The notes below the pieces were generated by a model. That model ran no database searches. It saw only the letters and a program-made list of their open reading frames with translations, and was not told where the DNA came from. From positions 14,557,172 through 14,621,171 of the forward strand of contig JAEMBT020000008.1 in assembly GCA_018873245.2 (NCBI GenBank): a DNA stretch of 64,000 nt, written 5' to 3'. The number at the start of each line of letters is the position of its first letter. The stretch's first letter is position 1. This stretch comes from Archegozetes longisetosus. Its lineage: Eukaryota; Arthropoda; Arachnida; Sarcoptiformes; Trhypochthoniidae. This document shows, in pieces, positions 49,537 to 59,590 of this stretch. Made by a program: the position numbers and the translations under genes.

Positions 49537-49803
49537 TCAACCATCATGACCGACTACTGGAAGGGATATGAGGGCCTCAATGATATCGGATTCTAACACC
49601 TTATTGTGAATCTAGCTACAGCTATGTAAATCCTGAGAAGGGGGGCGAACACCCAAACAATCAAGTAGAGTTGGCGACCCTTGAGAAAGCAATTATCAAG
49701 AGGTAGAATTACAAAATACATATGGATGAAAGAGATTGCAAACAAAAAGGATCTCTTCGAAGTAATGCTAGATGATATAAGAAATGTACATCAAGTGAAT
49801 TAA
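49537..49803 (+). pseudogene. second, older Merlin-type transposase, C-terminal part
   Basis: In one frame this reads STIMTDYWKGYEGLNDIGF (catalytic Asp region), then HLIVN, ANTQTIK, RPLRKQLSRGR and KKDLFEVMLDDIRNVHQVN to a stop at 49801. The order matches the second half of IS1595/Merlin transposases, but the residues differ from the neighbouring Merlin, so it is a different family member. Three in-frame stops are present. Its 5' half is missing: it starts exactly at the right TIR of the 47938-49535 element. It is AT-richer than that element. Confidence 0.8.
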
Positions 49804-50206
49804 ACTTAAAATAATAAATAAATAAATTGCATAGCATCTCGTCATACAATTACCGAGAAGTTAACATCGCCTATAAATGTCACCTAGACCTGAACCCCTC
49901 GAGAGTAGATAAATCTGGTTTTGCCAAGTCGTAACCCACACCAAACTAAGATGAGTGTTTCGAATGAACTAAAAATCAAGTTCGTCATATCTTAGCAGCT
50001 ACGTTACGTAAAAGCTTGAGTCAATATTAGGAATGATAAGCTTGTGATTCAGCTCTATTTTCAGCATCGTAGCTCAAGTCATCAGAGGGATGTTGGAAAA
50101 AGAATTTTAACATTCTTCTAGATATAGCTCACAAAATAAGAGGCCTCGTCGCCAATATTGTATATATGACCTTTGAGTCACTCCTTACCAGAATATATTG
50201 GTGTCT
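49804..50206. other. gene-free DNA
   Basis: Nothing recognisable apart from an A/T-rich run (aataaataaataaatt) just after the older Merlin stop codon. Confidence 0.4.
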
Positions 50207-50214
50207 CCTCTGAA

Positions 50215-50721
50215 TAGGGTGACCACCTGTCCCGTTTTTGACGGGACAGTCCCGTCTTTTTAAAGATAAAAGACAGAAATCCCATCATACCAAAATTCTC
50301 GATGGGACAATTAGTTGTCCCGTTTCTCAATTTTCATTTTGAAAAATATGCTTGGAAGTTGTTTCTTAGAAATTCAAACATTGAATTTGTTTTATAAATG
50401 ATAACGGATAAGAAATCCAGTCTAATGTTTTCAACACCTGTGGTTTAAAATCAAAATTTATTGAATTAATCTTTACTGCCTTGACATATCTGATATAGAC
50501 CAGTATTTCTTTTGAATAACCTTTGAAAGATACCATTTCTAAGAAAAAATATACTTTTGAAATCAACCATAGCTAATAGTTTTCAATGTTTTAATATTAG
50601 AATGTATTGTTTGACACCTAAATATCTGTAATGACAAATAAAAACGGCATTTTTCTTTTTAAAAATGTAAGGGCCCCCCTTTGATATTTGTGTCCCGTCA
50701 TGAGTCAAGGTGGTCACCCTA
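50215..50721. mobile_element. non-autonomous hAT-type element (MITE), 507 bp
   Basis: The ends are TAGGGTGACCACC and (inverted) GGTGGTCACCCTA. A perfect 8-bp duplication, cctctgaa, lies at 50207-50214 and 50722-50729. The left part repeats gtcccgt / acgggac strings, forming sub-terminal inverted pairs with the right part (gtgtcccgtcatga). It shares only the outer 12 bp with 2030-2687, so the two belong to different subfamilies. It has no transposase. Confidence 0.9.
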
Positions 50722-51356
50722 CCTCTGAATCATCCTGGAAGCTTTCTAAATATTATCCGAAACAAGTTATCTCTCGTATAAATAATTATTAAGCTTGAAA
50801 TCTAAAGTTTTCTCCCTATCAAAAGTTTAATCTATTAGTCAAAGTAAAGTTCATACTAAAAGCATAACTTTCAATTGGTCAATAGAAAATTATTTGCCTC
50901 AAACTATAATTCTGAAATATATTCCGAATAAATTGCAAAATGAACTGAATTTTTATGATTCTGCATTCAATAAATTCTGTTCTTATACACAAAACTCAAG
51001 TTTTATTACGTGAACTGTTTGACCAAAAAAACCAGAAGTAAATAAAAATTAAACATCAAAATTGTGTAAGAAATTCTATTCATTAAAGTTATATTTCAAA
51101 GTTTTGCTTTTCATCAGTTCCATGATAAAAACTGACGCTTCAACGATAGACATGACTATTAAGAGTTGCTTTACATTCAGATTAATACAAGAAAAGTTTT
51201 TACTTATTGGAAAATTTGTGAGTAATGTTGAATACTTGTTGACTTGCAATCTGTAAGTTTTCTCCGTTTGGTTTCTATACATTTTTGCTGAGGCTGTTCT
51301 GAAATTAAAGCTAATTGAGTATTCTTTTAAAGCTGAACCTTGTGTTTGAGACTAAA
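50722..51356. other. gene-free AT-rich DNA
   Basis: Overlapping short open frames on both strands at 51062-51282 show no recognisable domain. Nothing else noted. Confidence 0.35.
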
Positions 51357-52170
51357 TGAGGCTCAATCCTAGAAAACAGCACATCTCAGGCAAACATAGA
51401 ATGTATAAAATAATACCAATCACCGACTTAGTAGCACTTTCTCGATAGGTTTAATGTGGACCCTCATCAGTTTTGTAGCATTAAAGGATTTTAATCTAAT
51501 TCACATATCATTGATAAAGGATTAAAATTTTCAAATTTAAGTTCATAAACAGCTTTCTCTCAAATTCATGGATTATTGTGACCACTGCTTATAACAAACT
51601 TTTTCATTCAGTATTAGAGGTTTCTTCTGTCTAATATTGAAAATTTCAGAACTGCACAACTTTTAAATCATTGTAAATGTAAAGAAAATTGTATCAAAAA
51701 TTATATTTGCAAACTTAATAATAAGTTATGCACAGATTTTTGCTCATGTGACCCTCAAAAATGCAATAAGTTCGTTTAATATTATATCTCAACACAAACA
51801 TTACTTTTCTTATGTTTAGCACATATTTCATAAAATATTTTATATTTCTACTAATTTTATTTTTTAAAAGCTATACTAAGACTAATAAATAAATAAAAGT
51901 TTGATCAAGACCTTATTTACATTCAATAGCATTCTCATTTTCTATCAATGAGTTCGATCTACTTGTAAAGAAAATCTTTTGAAATTTTGAAAAGTATTAG
52001 TATATGATTTACAGTAACATTTGGTTTGATGGCTAATCTTCTGATTCGTCAAAACTGATAAGAGGGTCGCATTAAACTTATCGAGAAAATGCGGTGAAAT
52101 CAATTGTTAGAATTATTTCACACATTTTTACGTTTGCCTGAGATATGCTGTTTTCCAGGATTGAGCCTCA
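51357..52170. mobile_element. DNA element with about 130-bp TIRs, 814 bp
   Basis: The left end tgaggctcaatcctagaaaa pairs with the right end ...ttttccaggattgagcctca. The arms continue through agcacatctcaggcaaac / gtttgcctgagatatgct and ttctcgataggtttaatg / cattaaacttatcgagaa to gaccctcatcagttttg / caaaactgataagagggtc. The interior is AT-rich with no transposase. No target duplication was recognised, so the superfamily is not assigned. Confidence 0.8.
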
Positions 52171-52214
52171 TATATAGCATAGAAACAATTTCGTTACTTT
52201 GCTATATAGTGTAT

Positions 52215-52452
52215 AATGAAGAGCATAGGCTCAGGCTGAGCCTAGGCTCTAGGCTCGACTAGAGAAACTTTTCGAGCCTACAGGCTCAGGCTATCGAGCC
52301 TTAAATGTATTGAAAAGTTGTTCAGGGAAATATTTGATGAACATATCAATAAATATTCTAAAACTAAATCTAATGATAGAGTAAGCCACTATTTCATCAT
52401 TATTTTTTTCAATACATTTAAGGCTCGATAGCCTGAGCCTGTAGGCTCGAAA
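52215..52452. repeat. 47-bp perfect inverted repeat in AGGCTC-rich sequence
   Basis: 52270-52316 is the exact reverse complement of 52406-52452, with an 89-bp AT-rich spacer. The arm runs from tttcgagcctacaggctcag to aaatgtattgaaaa. To the left, 52215-52256 is a further run of aggctc / gagcct strings. It is probably a non-autonomous element or a hairpin within one. No flanking duplication was found. Confidence 0.85.
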
Positions 52453-53300
52453 TATTATTAGTGCAAACTTTGATTCATATCAAACTGCACTGAAGTCAAG
52501 CTAAAAGTTGATAATATGAAGAATTGGGTTTGTTCTAAATTGTTAATAATCCGAATTTCCTTTCAATTCAAAAGTAGTATTCAATACTTGTACTGAATCT
52601 TAAGCGTAAAGCCTAGATTGAAAATATATTGAATTAGTAAACAAAAATGAATAAAGTGCTAAATACAATATATAATTACTAATGCCATAATAATCCTTTT
52701 TGACACTTCGAGACGAAGAAGGGTCTCAAATTGCATTCAAAGCTCAATTCCACCTCCAGGCTTGTTGAATTTTCATCTCTTTAATATCAATACATTAAGC
52801 TTATCAGTATAAACTTATTGTTTACGTTTCATTTTCTAAAGCTGTATGCTTCGTTACAAGGAGTTCTTCGATCGATAGCGAATCATTTATCATTTATAGA
52901 TTACTTTTAGAAGGGTTTTGAAGAGACTTTAATATCAATCATATTATTTGTATTCTTGAATTACAGCAAATCTATATTTAGTACTCCCATACCTTTCTCA
53001 GCATATAGGGTTTACCTCAACAGGAGACGAAATAAAAATTCGACTTTTTTGTATATCAGTCAAATCTGCAGAATACCAAACAAAAAGTGCAAATAAAATT
53101 TAGTTGATAAGACATTTTAGTGTTTATAATCTGCTGAGTAGCTTCTTTTATTAGTTATAAATATAATTGATGATGAAAATAAGCTTTTTTATGTTCAGAT
53201 CATTACTTCTCTCATTATTCATGTCTAGAGCTAAATAATTGTGCGCTCGAATTCGATCCAATTGTGCTCCTTTTATACCTTCAATTACATAAGTTCTATA
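52453..53300. other. gene-free AT-rich DNA
   Basis: Nothing recognisable as a gene or repeat. Confidence 0.4.
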
Positions 53301-53302
53301 TA

Positions 53303-53618
53303 CAGGGTTGGAAGAGATGATTTTGCCAGAGTCTGCAGAAAAAACTACTATAATCAAAGCAAGTCACTGCACATTCGGATTCCATCTTAAAGATACATGG
53401 AAATCAGTTTATTTCAGAAATTTGTAAGAGTTCCTTAAGCTTGAATCACGCAAGTTAATCTTTGAAGATATCTTAATAAATATTTAAATAAATCAGAACT
53501 ATTCCCAAATCAAATCAAAACTTCACTTAAGCTAAAATAGATTCTATTATAATTTTATTGTACACAAACAGGATCCGTGAACAACATTACTTCAAAACTC
53601 ACAAGGCTTCTAATTTAT
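53303..53618 (+). mobile_element. MITE family B, 3'-truncated copy
   Basis: It starts CAGGGTTGGAAGAGATGATT after a TA (53301-53302). Over about 315 bp it matches the reverse complement of 55870-56301. Shared strings include gattttgcc, aatcaaagcaa, tttatttcagaaat, gtaagagttcctcaagct-like and gaacaacatta. The right end is missing; beyond it is the Tc1-like fragment. Confidence 0.7.
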
Positions 53619-53629
53619 CTTTTAAGCTA

Positions 53630-54004
53630 GTCTTTAGTATACTTTGGGGTCAATTGACGTTTGGCGGACTTAATACCACTTCTTAATTTCATGTCACCAA
53701 GAGTTGATTTATTGATATTGAGTCTTGAACTCGCACTTCTAACCGAAATCATAGGTTCTGATTCAAGAAGTTAAACCATCTTTTTAGTCATTTTATCAGT
53801 TGAAACCGAACGCCTACGGCCAGGTAAAGGCTTGAAATCAGCGGTTCCCGAAACCTCATATCTTTTGATTATTGCGTATAAAGTTGATCTTCGATGTCCT
53901 TCGCTCAAGAAGTGCTTAACTGTTTGATCTCTATTGAAATTAGAAATGTTTGTATAGAAGTGCACAACTCTTTTAGCGAAAGCTTGTCTTTTAATTCTAT
54001 TCAT
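53630..54004 (-). pseudogene. Tc1-like transposase, N-terminal fragment
   Basis: From the Met at 54004 the minus strand reads MNRIKRQAFAKRVVHFYTNI then VKHFLSEGHRRSTLYAIIKRY (first helix-turn-helix), and GRRRSVSTDKMTKKMV to a stop. The frame continues after the stop as LLESEPMISVRSASSRLNIN (second helix-turn-helix) and SGIKSAKRQLTPKYTKD. This is the paired DNA-binding domain of a Tc1-like transposase (family knowledge). The catalytic part is absent. It is not the missing N-terminus of the 47051-47937 gene, since both contain the second helix-turn-helix. Confidence 0.75.
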
Positions 54005-54735
54005 TGTCTTCAGGAGTAATTATCAATAAATAAATTTATAGAATGTCAAAATAGAACGAATATTCTACGAATTGAATACATTCACAGCAGTGAGAACCCA
54101 GGACTTACAGTGCGCGTTAGCATTAAAGTCAGTCCTATTACTTACCGGACACGATATATATTCGGTAATTTCGGGAAGAAAGTAGTATTTTCTGGAATTC
54201 GATAAGAGAAAGTCAGATTCGGGATAAACGGGAAAAATAGTTTGTGTTAATTATGCTTATTTAATATTAAATTGCATATATGTAACGTTTAAAAGCATTC
54301 AGACTAATCTAAAATTTTCGGTAAAAACCGCCTCTGCACATCCCTACTAATAACATATTTACAATTAAATTAATTTTATCTACAAATTTATTCAAACTCT
54401 GTGTATGGGTCAGACTCCGCTGATTTCTCTAAATGCTTGGGTACTTCAAAATCTTCGTATGACTGAAGAATTATAGCAAGAGACGGTGGCCTCAGCTTCA
54501 GACACCTTACTGACGTCAGTTATTACAGGACCATTTAAATGTTCGGTACAATCTTGCAAAATAAATGCAAATTTGCTTCATTGATGACTTGGAACAATAT
54601 TTAGGAATTGTAGATAATTCGTAATTTTGGGTGGAGCCTGTTAGTATGGAACATGATATTAGGAGGGGCTATTATGAACAAAAGAATGTGCTTATATTAT
54701 GTTCATCCTCTCCGTGATCGATTCGGGACTTTTGC
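54005..54735. other. gene-free; possible truncated hAT-like end
   Basis: No gene. At 54319-54346 the inverted sequence tagggatgtgcagaggcgg looks like a hAT-type terminus, but no partner was found to the left, so no element is called. Nothing else noted. Confidence 0.3.
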
Positions 54736-54740
54736 AAGAA

Positions 54741-54850
54741 ATGGGCGTGGCTTGTGATTGGGTGAGCGAAGCCTCTAGAAGGGGCAGGGATCGACTTCTC
54801 TCATCAAGTATCATCCATTTGATTTTCATAGTGATTGCACCTAATTAGTG
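54741..54850 (+). repeat. tRNA-derived SINE candidate (weak)
   Basis: A GC-rich patch has a box A-like tggcttgtgattggg (54748-54762) and, 40 bp on, a box B-like ggatcgacttc (54788-54798) with two mismatches to GGTTCGANNCC. The sequence does not fold as a full tRNA, so a SINE head is the better guess. Ends are not defined. Confidence 0.3.
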
Positions 54851-55869
54851 ACCATTAACCAAAATTTAGTACATTTTTTGTATGCAATAAAACAAAAGGC
54901 AGTCATAGCTACTGTTGCAAAGGGGTGCGTAAGGATACATCGAATGGATAGTTAATATATCTATTTAAACATATATAATCAAATACAAGTGTAAATAAAC
55001 GTTCAGTAGTAAATCTCTAATACTTAGCGAAGAGCTCTTCATATGTTCTTCGTATCTATGCTTGCTTTTTATTTCAGTTACTGTGCTCAATTATATTTTA
55101 CTGTGAAGAGCTTACGATGAAACTGATAATCATGAAGACAAAGTTTTAAACTTCAGTTTCAATCGATTGTGTGAGTTTAGAAAACAAGTTAGAGACTCGA
55201 TTGATAATTGAAAATAATCATCTTTTTATCAGCTCTTTCCGGTTGACAAGGAATCGTGGATTACTAGCTACTTATAAATTGACTGTTTTCAAGAATAAAT
55301 AAGAAAAATATTAAACTCTAAAAGTGTGTTATCTGATGATATTGTGACAAAAACTTTTAAGAATTGAGCCGCGAAGTAAAACCTCATCTGTTTAATGCTT
55401 TGGAATGTATGTTTTTTAAATAGTATTGATTACGTTTATGCATAATCGCAATATTTCGTAATTATAATATAGTTATGCTAATGTAGTTTTTCAAAAGTTT
55501 ATCAAACCTTTTTAGAAGAACTTACGACTAGAACATCAAAAATGAAAACCAATATTTTCCAGAATTCAATGACTCGACTGATATGTTAATAATTATAAAT
55601 TCAGTTTGACTCTTAGTAATTTAAATCATGAAAATTCTAAATTTACCATCTATTTATTATCCTCTCTTTTGACTGAATGTTAAGATATTCAAAGATTTCG
55701 ATAATAGCACATAGCCCAAACTCATAGGCCTTCATTTAAAAAGAAATCTTTTCCGAACCTCAAATAGGATGATATATGAGTCTGAACATAAGAAAGAATT
55801 TCAATTATAATATACAATGGATGAGATTTTCCTAAGCTTCATAGATAGTCTCGATTACGCCGCTCTATA
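54851..55869. other. gene-free AT-rich DNA
   Basis: No coding region, RNA gene or clear repeat was seen. Confidence 0.4.
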
Positions 55870-56301
55870 GAGGTTTAGAAGAAATGATTTTGCTGTAGTC
55901 TATAGCAAAAAACTATGCTATATGAAGTGAAACTGATTGTATGCTCAGATTCTACATTAAAATACACCAGAATAAATGCATTAGAAAAGTATCTATTGAA
56001 AAGTCTGATAGAAGCCTAATGTTGTTCGCTAATCCTGTATGCAAACAATTTAATATTAATAGGATCTGTTTTTATCTTAAGATAAGTTTTGATATGATTT
56101 GAGAATAATTCCAATTTATTTAAACCCTTGAGATACTTTCAAAGATTAATTTGTGATTGTAGCTTGAGGAACTCTTACAGATTTCTGAAATAAACAGATT
56201 TTCATGTATTTTTTAACATAGAATCCGAATATGTCATAGTTTTGCTTTGACTATAATACTTTCTTCTGTAGAATCCGGCAAAATCATCTCTTCCGACCCT
56301 G
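55870..56301 (-). mobile_element. MITE family B, complete copy (432 bp)
   Basis: TIRs of about 100 bp pair gaggtttagaagaaatgatt at the left with aatcatctcttccgaccctg at the right. TA flanks both ends (55868-55869 and 56302-56303). Ends of the form CAGGGTCGGAAG with a TA target suggest a Tc1/mariner-type origin (inference). There is no coding capacity. A truncated copy in the opposite orientation lies at 53303-53618. Confidence 0.78.
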
Positions 56302-56303
56302 TA

Positions 56304-59300
56304 GGTACCAAAATTTCTGAATGTTTGCAGAAAAACAATTTATTTTCATTGTCCTTTCATATAGGAATCGCGTGAACGAATTTTGCACAGATATGATTGA
56401 ATCTGTTTGTAAATGTCTATTGGGACAAAGTGTTTGAGATTGATGCAATTATAAGTTTAAAACAATAAGAAAAGTGTTTGCAGGTGCATGAATTAAAAAC
56501 AAATTTAGATTAATCATGAAATAGCTTAGTTTATTTGAATTCCTGTTGAATTACAGTAATAGTTACAATAACCTAAAGTGTTTTCTAGGAAGTCAAAACA
56601 ATTTTTTACAGTTATATGAATTCTAAAAATGGTTTATAACATCAACGTTTATGATTATATAAAATATTTGGTTTATTATCCGCTTAAAATGAGATCATAC
56701 ATATTAGTTGTAGGAAATATTAATTTCTCTCAACTTTGTTGCACTGCTGACAAAAATGGAAATTAATTACATAAGCAGACGAAGCAAACACAAACCGATC
56801 TGTTTTATGAATGGAACATTTCATACATCTGTTATTACAATAATCCTACATAAAGGAAACCATTTCAACTTGTCTGTTATATTCAGTATCGAGTTTGCTT
56901 GCCAATAAACCATTGAACAATTATGATTTAGAGGATAAATAATTTATTGTTGCACAGATTCGACTAACTCAGTCTCAGTATTAAGGGTTTAGTTATATAG
57001 ATTTGAGTCAGCCCCGATTCTTCATTTTCTATCCTGCAAATCATCTTCTCTTGCTATTAGTCGATTAAATTCACTTAAAGTATAGAGAATTGTCAGAAGT
57101 TTCAACTTGCCGAACAAATATATGGTTATTTCCCAACACTTTTATTGTTAACAATTAGTAAATCAAATTTTTTCTAAATTATAATCGATTAAAAAGTTTC
57201 ATTATTCATTGATCACTGATTTTCGATATTGGGCACAACAATTATAATAAGCAAAATATAGATTCTATGACTTAACGAACAAAAATCTAATATATCGGAT
57301 AACATTATTTATCATCCTTTAGTATTGAATTATCTTTTATTTTTTCAGATGATTAGTATCTGGGTGAAGAAAATTCGACAATAGAGATTAAATAAGAAGG
57401 CACATTATGTTCGGTATAACTTTTTCATTGATTTTTACAATATCTCGATGTTTATCTAGATGACAACTGTGTTTAGACATAGATTCAACACATAATTGGC
57501 CATAACAATGCTTCTAATGCAAATAATTGCTTCAGCCAATCAATAGGTTATATTAAGATGAACACCAAACCTAACGCAAAAAAACTAGTTCATTTACACT
57601 GTGCTTCAAAGCTAACGGTTAGGAGAATGTTAGCATGAAATTAGGGTCATTACAAGTTAATTTGCAAACCTTTGCTCTTTGAGTAGTTCCCAGAATTGAG
57701 TCGGGTTTGCTTACATGAATCTTAATGACCATCTTCGAGGAGCCGAAATAACGCAATTATTAAAGACAATCATTCGATTTGAAAATAAGATGAAGAACAT
57801 TGTACAACGTATCGCTATTTATTAAAAATAGTTGAGTCAACAAAATTCTTATATTCTTATATATTCTAATTCTTATTTCATCAAAGGCTTTTTAGATTGC
57901 TTCTTCTAGTAACTCCTGTAGATGTAGACAGCATTGAATTATATGTGGATATTGGACATTGAACAATAACTGTGGACGAATTTTGACCACAAAATGCTTC
58001 CGTATAAATATAGTTAACGATCAAAATCACCACTGTTTCACCACAGTCTTCATTTCTACTTGGCATAACTTAAGTCTAGTTATTAATTAACAAATATTTG
58101 ACTGAATTTGCTCAATTACTCGACTTTACGTAAGAAATCTTGGAATTATCTCGTACTATTTGACAAGTTTGGTAAAATTGTTTTATTCTATTTTATAAGT
58201 CACATAATACATGATAGTGTGACGTAATACTAATAGTAAACTGAACAATTTTCAAATACATTTTTTGATTATTTCTATAACTGAATATGGGATTGATCAA
58301 ATTAGTTCACAACTATATACTTAGATTGCTTTGAAAAATTGCTATCGTTAGCTATTTCAAGTATTTCTAAAAGCCCTAATTAACTACTACCTATAAATGA
58401 CTTAGAATTTGATTATATCTCTCTTCATATCCCAACTGAATTATCATAAAATCAAGTATATTATTTCTTCATTTATTTGAAATTTTTCACTCGAATGAAA
58501 TTTTTATTTTTGTGAAGTAAACTCTATTGATCATACGCTCAGAATACAGATATTTTAAGCTTTCTGTGAAATACGATCAAATCCGTATTTAGTTATAAAA
58601 ATATCTGCAGAGTATTTTGGTTGAGAATTCAATCAAAATCTCTCTGTTTAAATCTTCTCACAAAGTTTTGGAAAACCTCTTAAAGGTTTCTAAAATTACG
58701 TTAAGTTACTCGATTATTTGCTGAAAACTTACAAAACTATCTGATTTCGCACGAAATTATTTGATTAAAAAATTATTTGATCTGAACAAGTAATGATGAA
58801 GACTCTGCGTATTAACAGTAGACTTCCTGATAGGAATGCACTCATTATATACTCTTTTTTAAGAGAATAAAGAGGAAAAATACCAACAGATATGTATTTA
58901 TATTAATACTTAAATCAATATGAATGACGTTTAAAAATGATTACAACTTTTTACAATATTGAAAGACAAAAGAGGTGATGTTTTCTCATATTTTCAGTAT
59001 AAGAAAAATGCTTCAAATTTTATATAACAAATTCTTACAAGAATCAATATTTTCATTCAGTACTATCAATGACTTGGAGTAAAGTAGACTAACAATTAAA
59101 TTATAAGTTTGTGTTGAGTAAGCAAAATATCTGTTTAGTTCATTCAATTGTTGAACAATTGACTCACATTCAATTACGACACAATTTAACAATTTTTATA
59201 CTTAAATATAATTATATTTACTGAATCGAGATGCGATGAGGGGCAAAAGTGCCATTTTAATGTATAATATATAATACTTAATGCAATAATGCAATGTTCC

Positions 59301-59590
59301 CTTTCAAAGGTTTGTTTTTAAAGTTTCTAATTCTCAATCATGTCGCTTAAAGTAATTTAATAAACTCTCTTTTCTTCGTCTAAAGTTTATAAATTGTCTT
59401 TTTTCTGCATTAACTTTATAAGCAAACAAATTCAATACTGTTTTGTCCAAAGCTGAACATAAAACCATTGTTTGGCGGATGACTTTGACGGTTGTTTAGC
59501 AGAAAGCATTTTAATAGAAAAAACTGAGTATCATCTTTTCAGACACTAATCAATCCTGAAACGTTTCTCACTTAAAGATTCAATATAATA
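56304..59590. other. gene-free; 3' flank of receptor 2
   Basis: No gene was recognised. The part adjoining 59591 is downstream of the receptor 2 stop on the minus strand and should contain its 3' UTR, with no poly(A) signal assignable. A short open frame at 57881-58066 has no recognisable domain. Confidence 0.35.

Noticed and set aside
47051-54004. The Tc1-like C-terminal gene (47051-47937) and the N-terminal fragment (53630-54004) as two halves of one gene split by later insertions
   Set aside because: Both pieces contain the second helix-turn-helix region, and the residues there differ, so they come from different Tc1-like elements.
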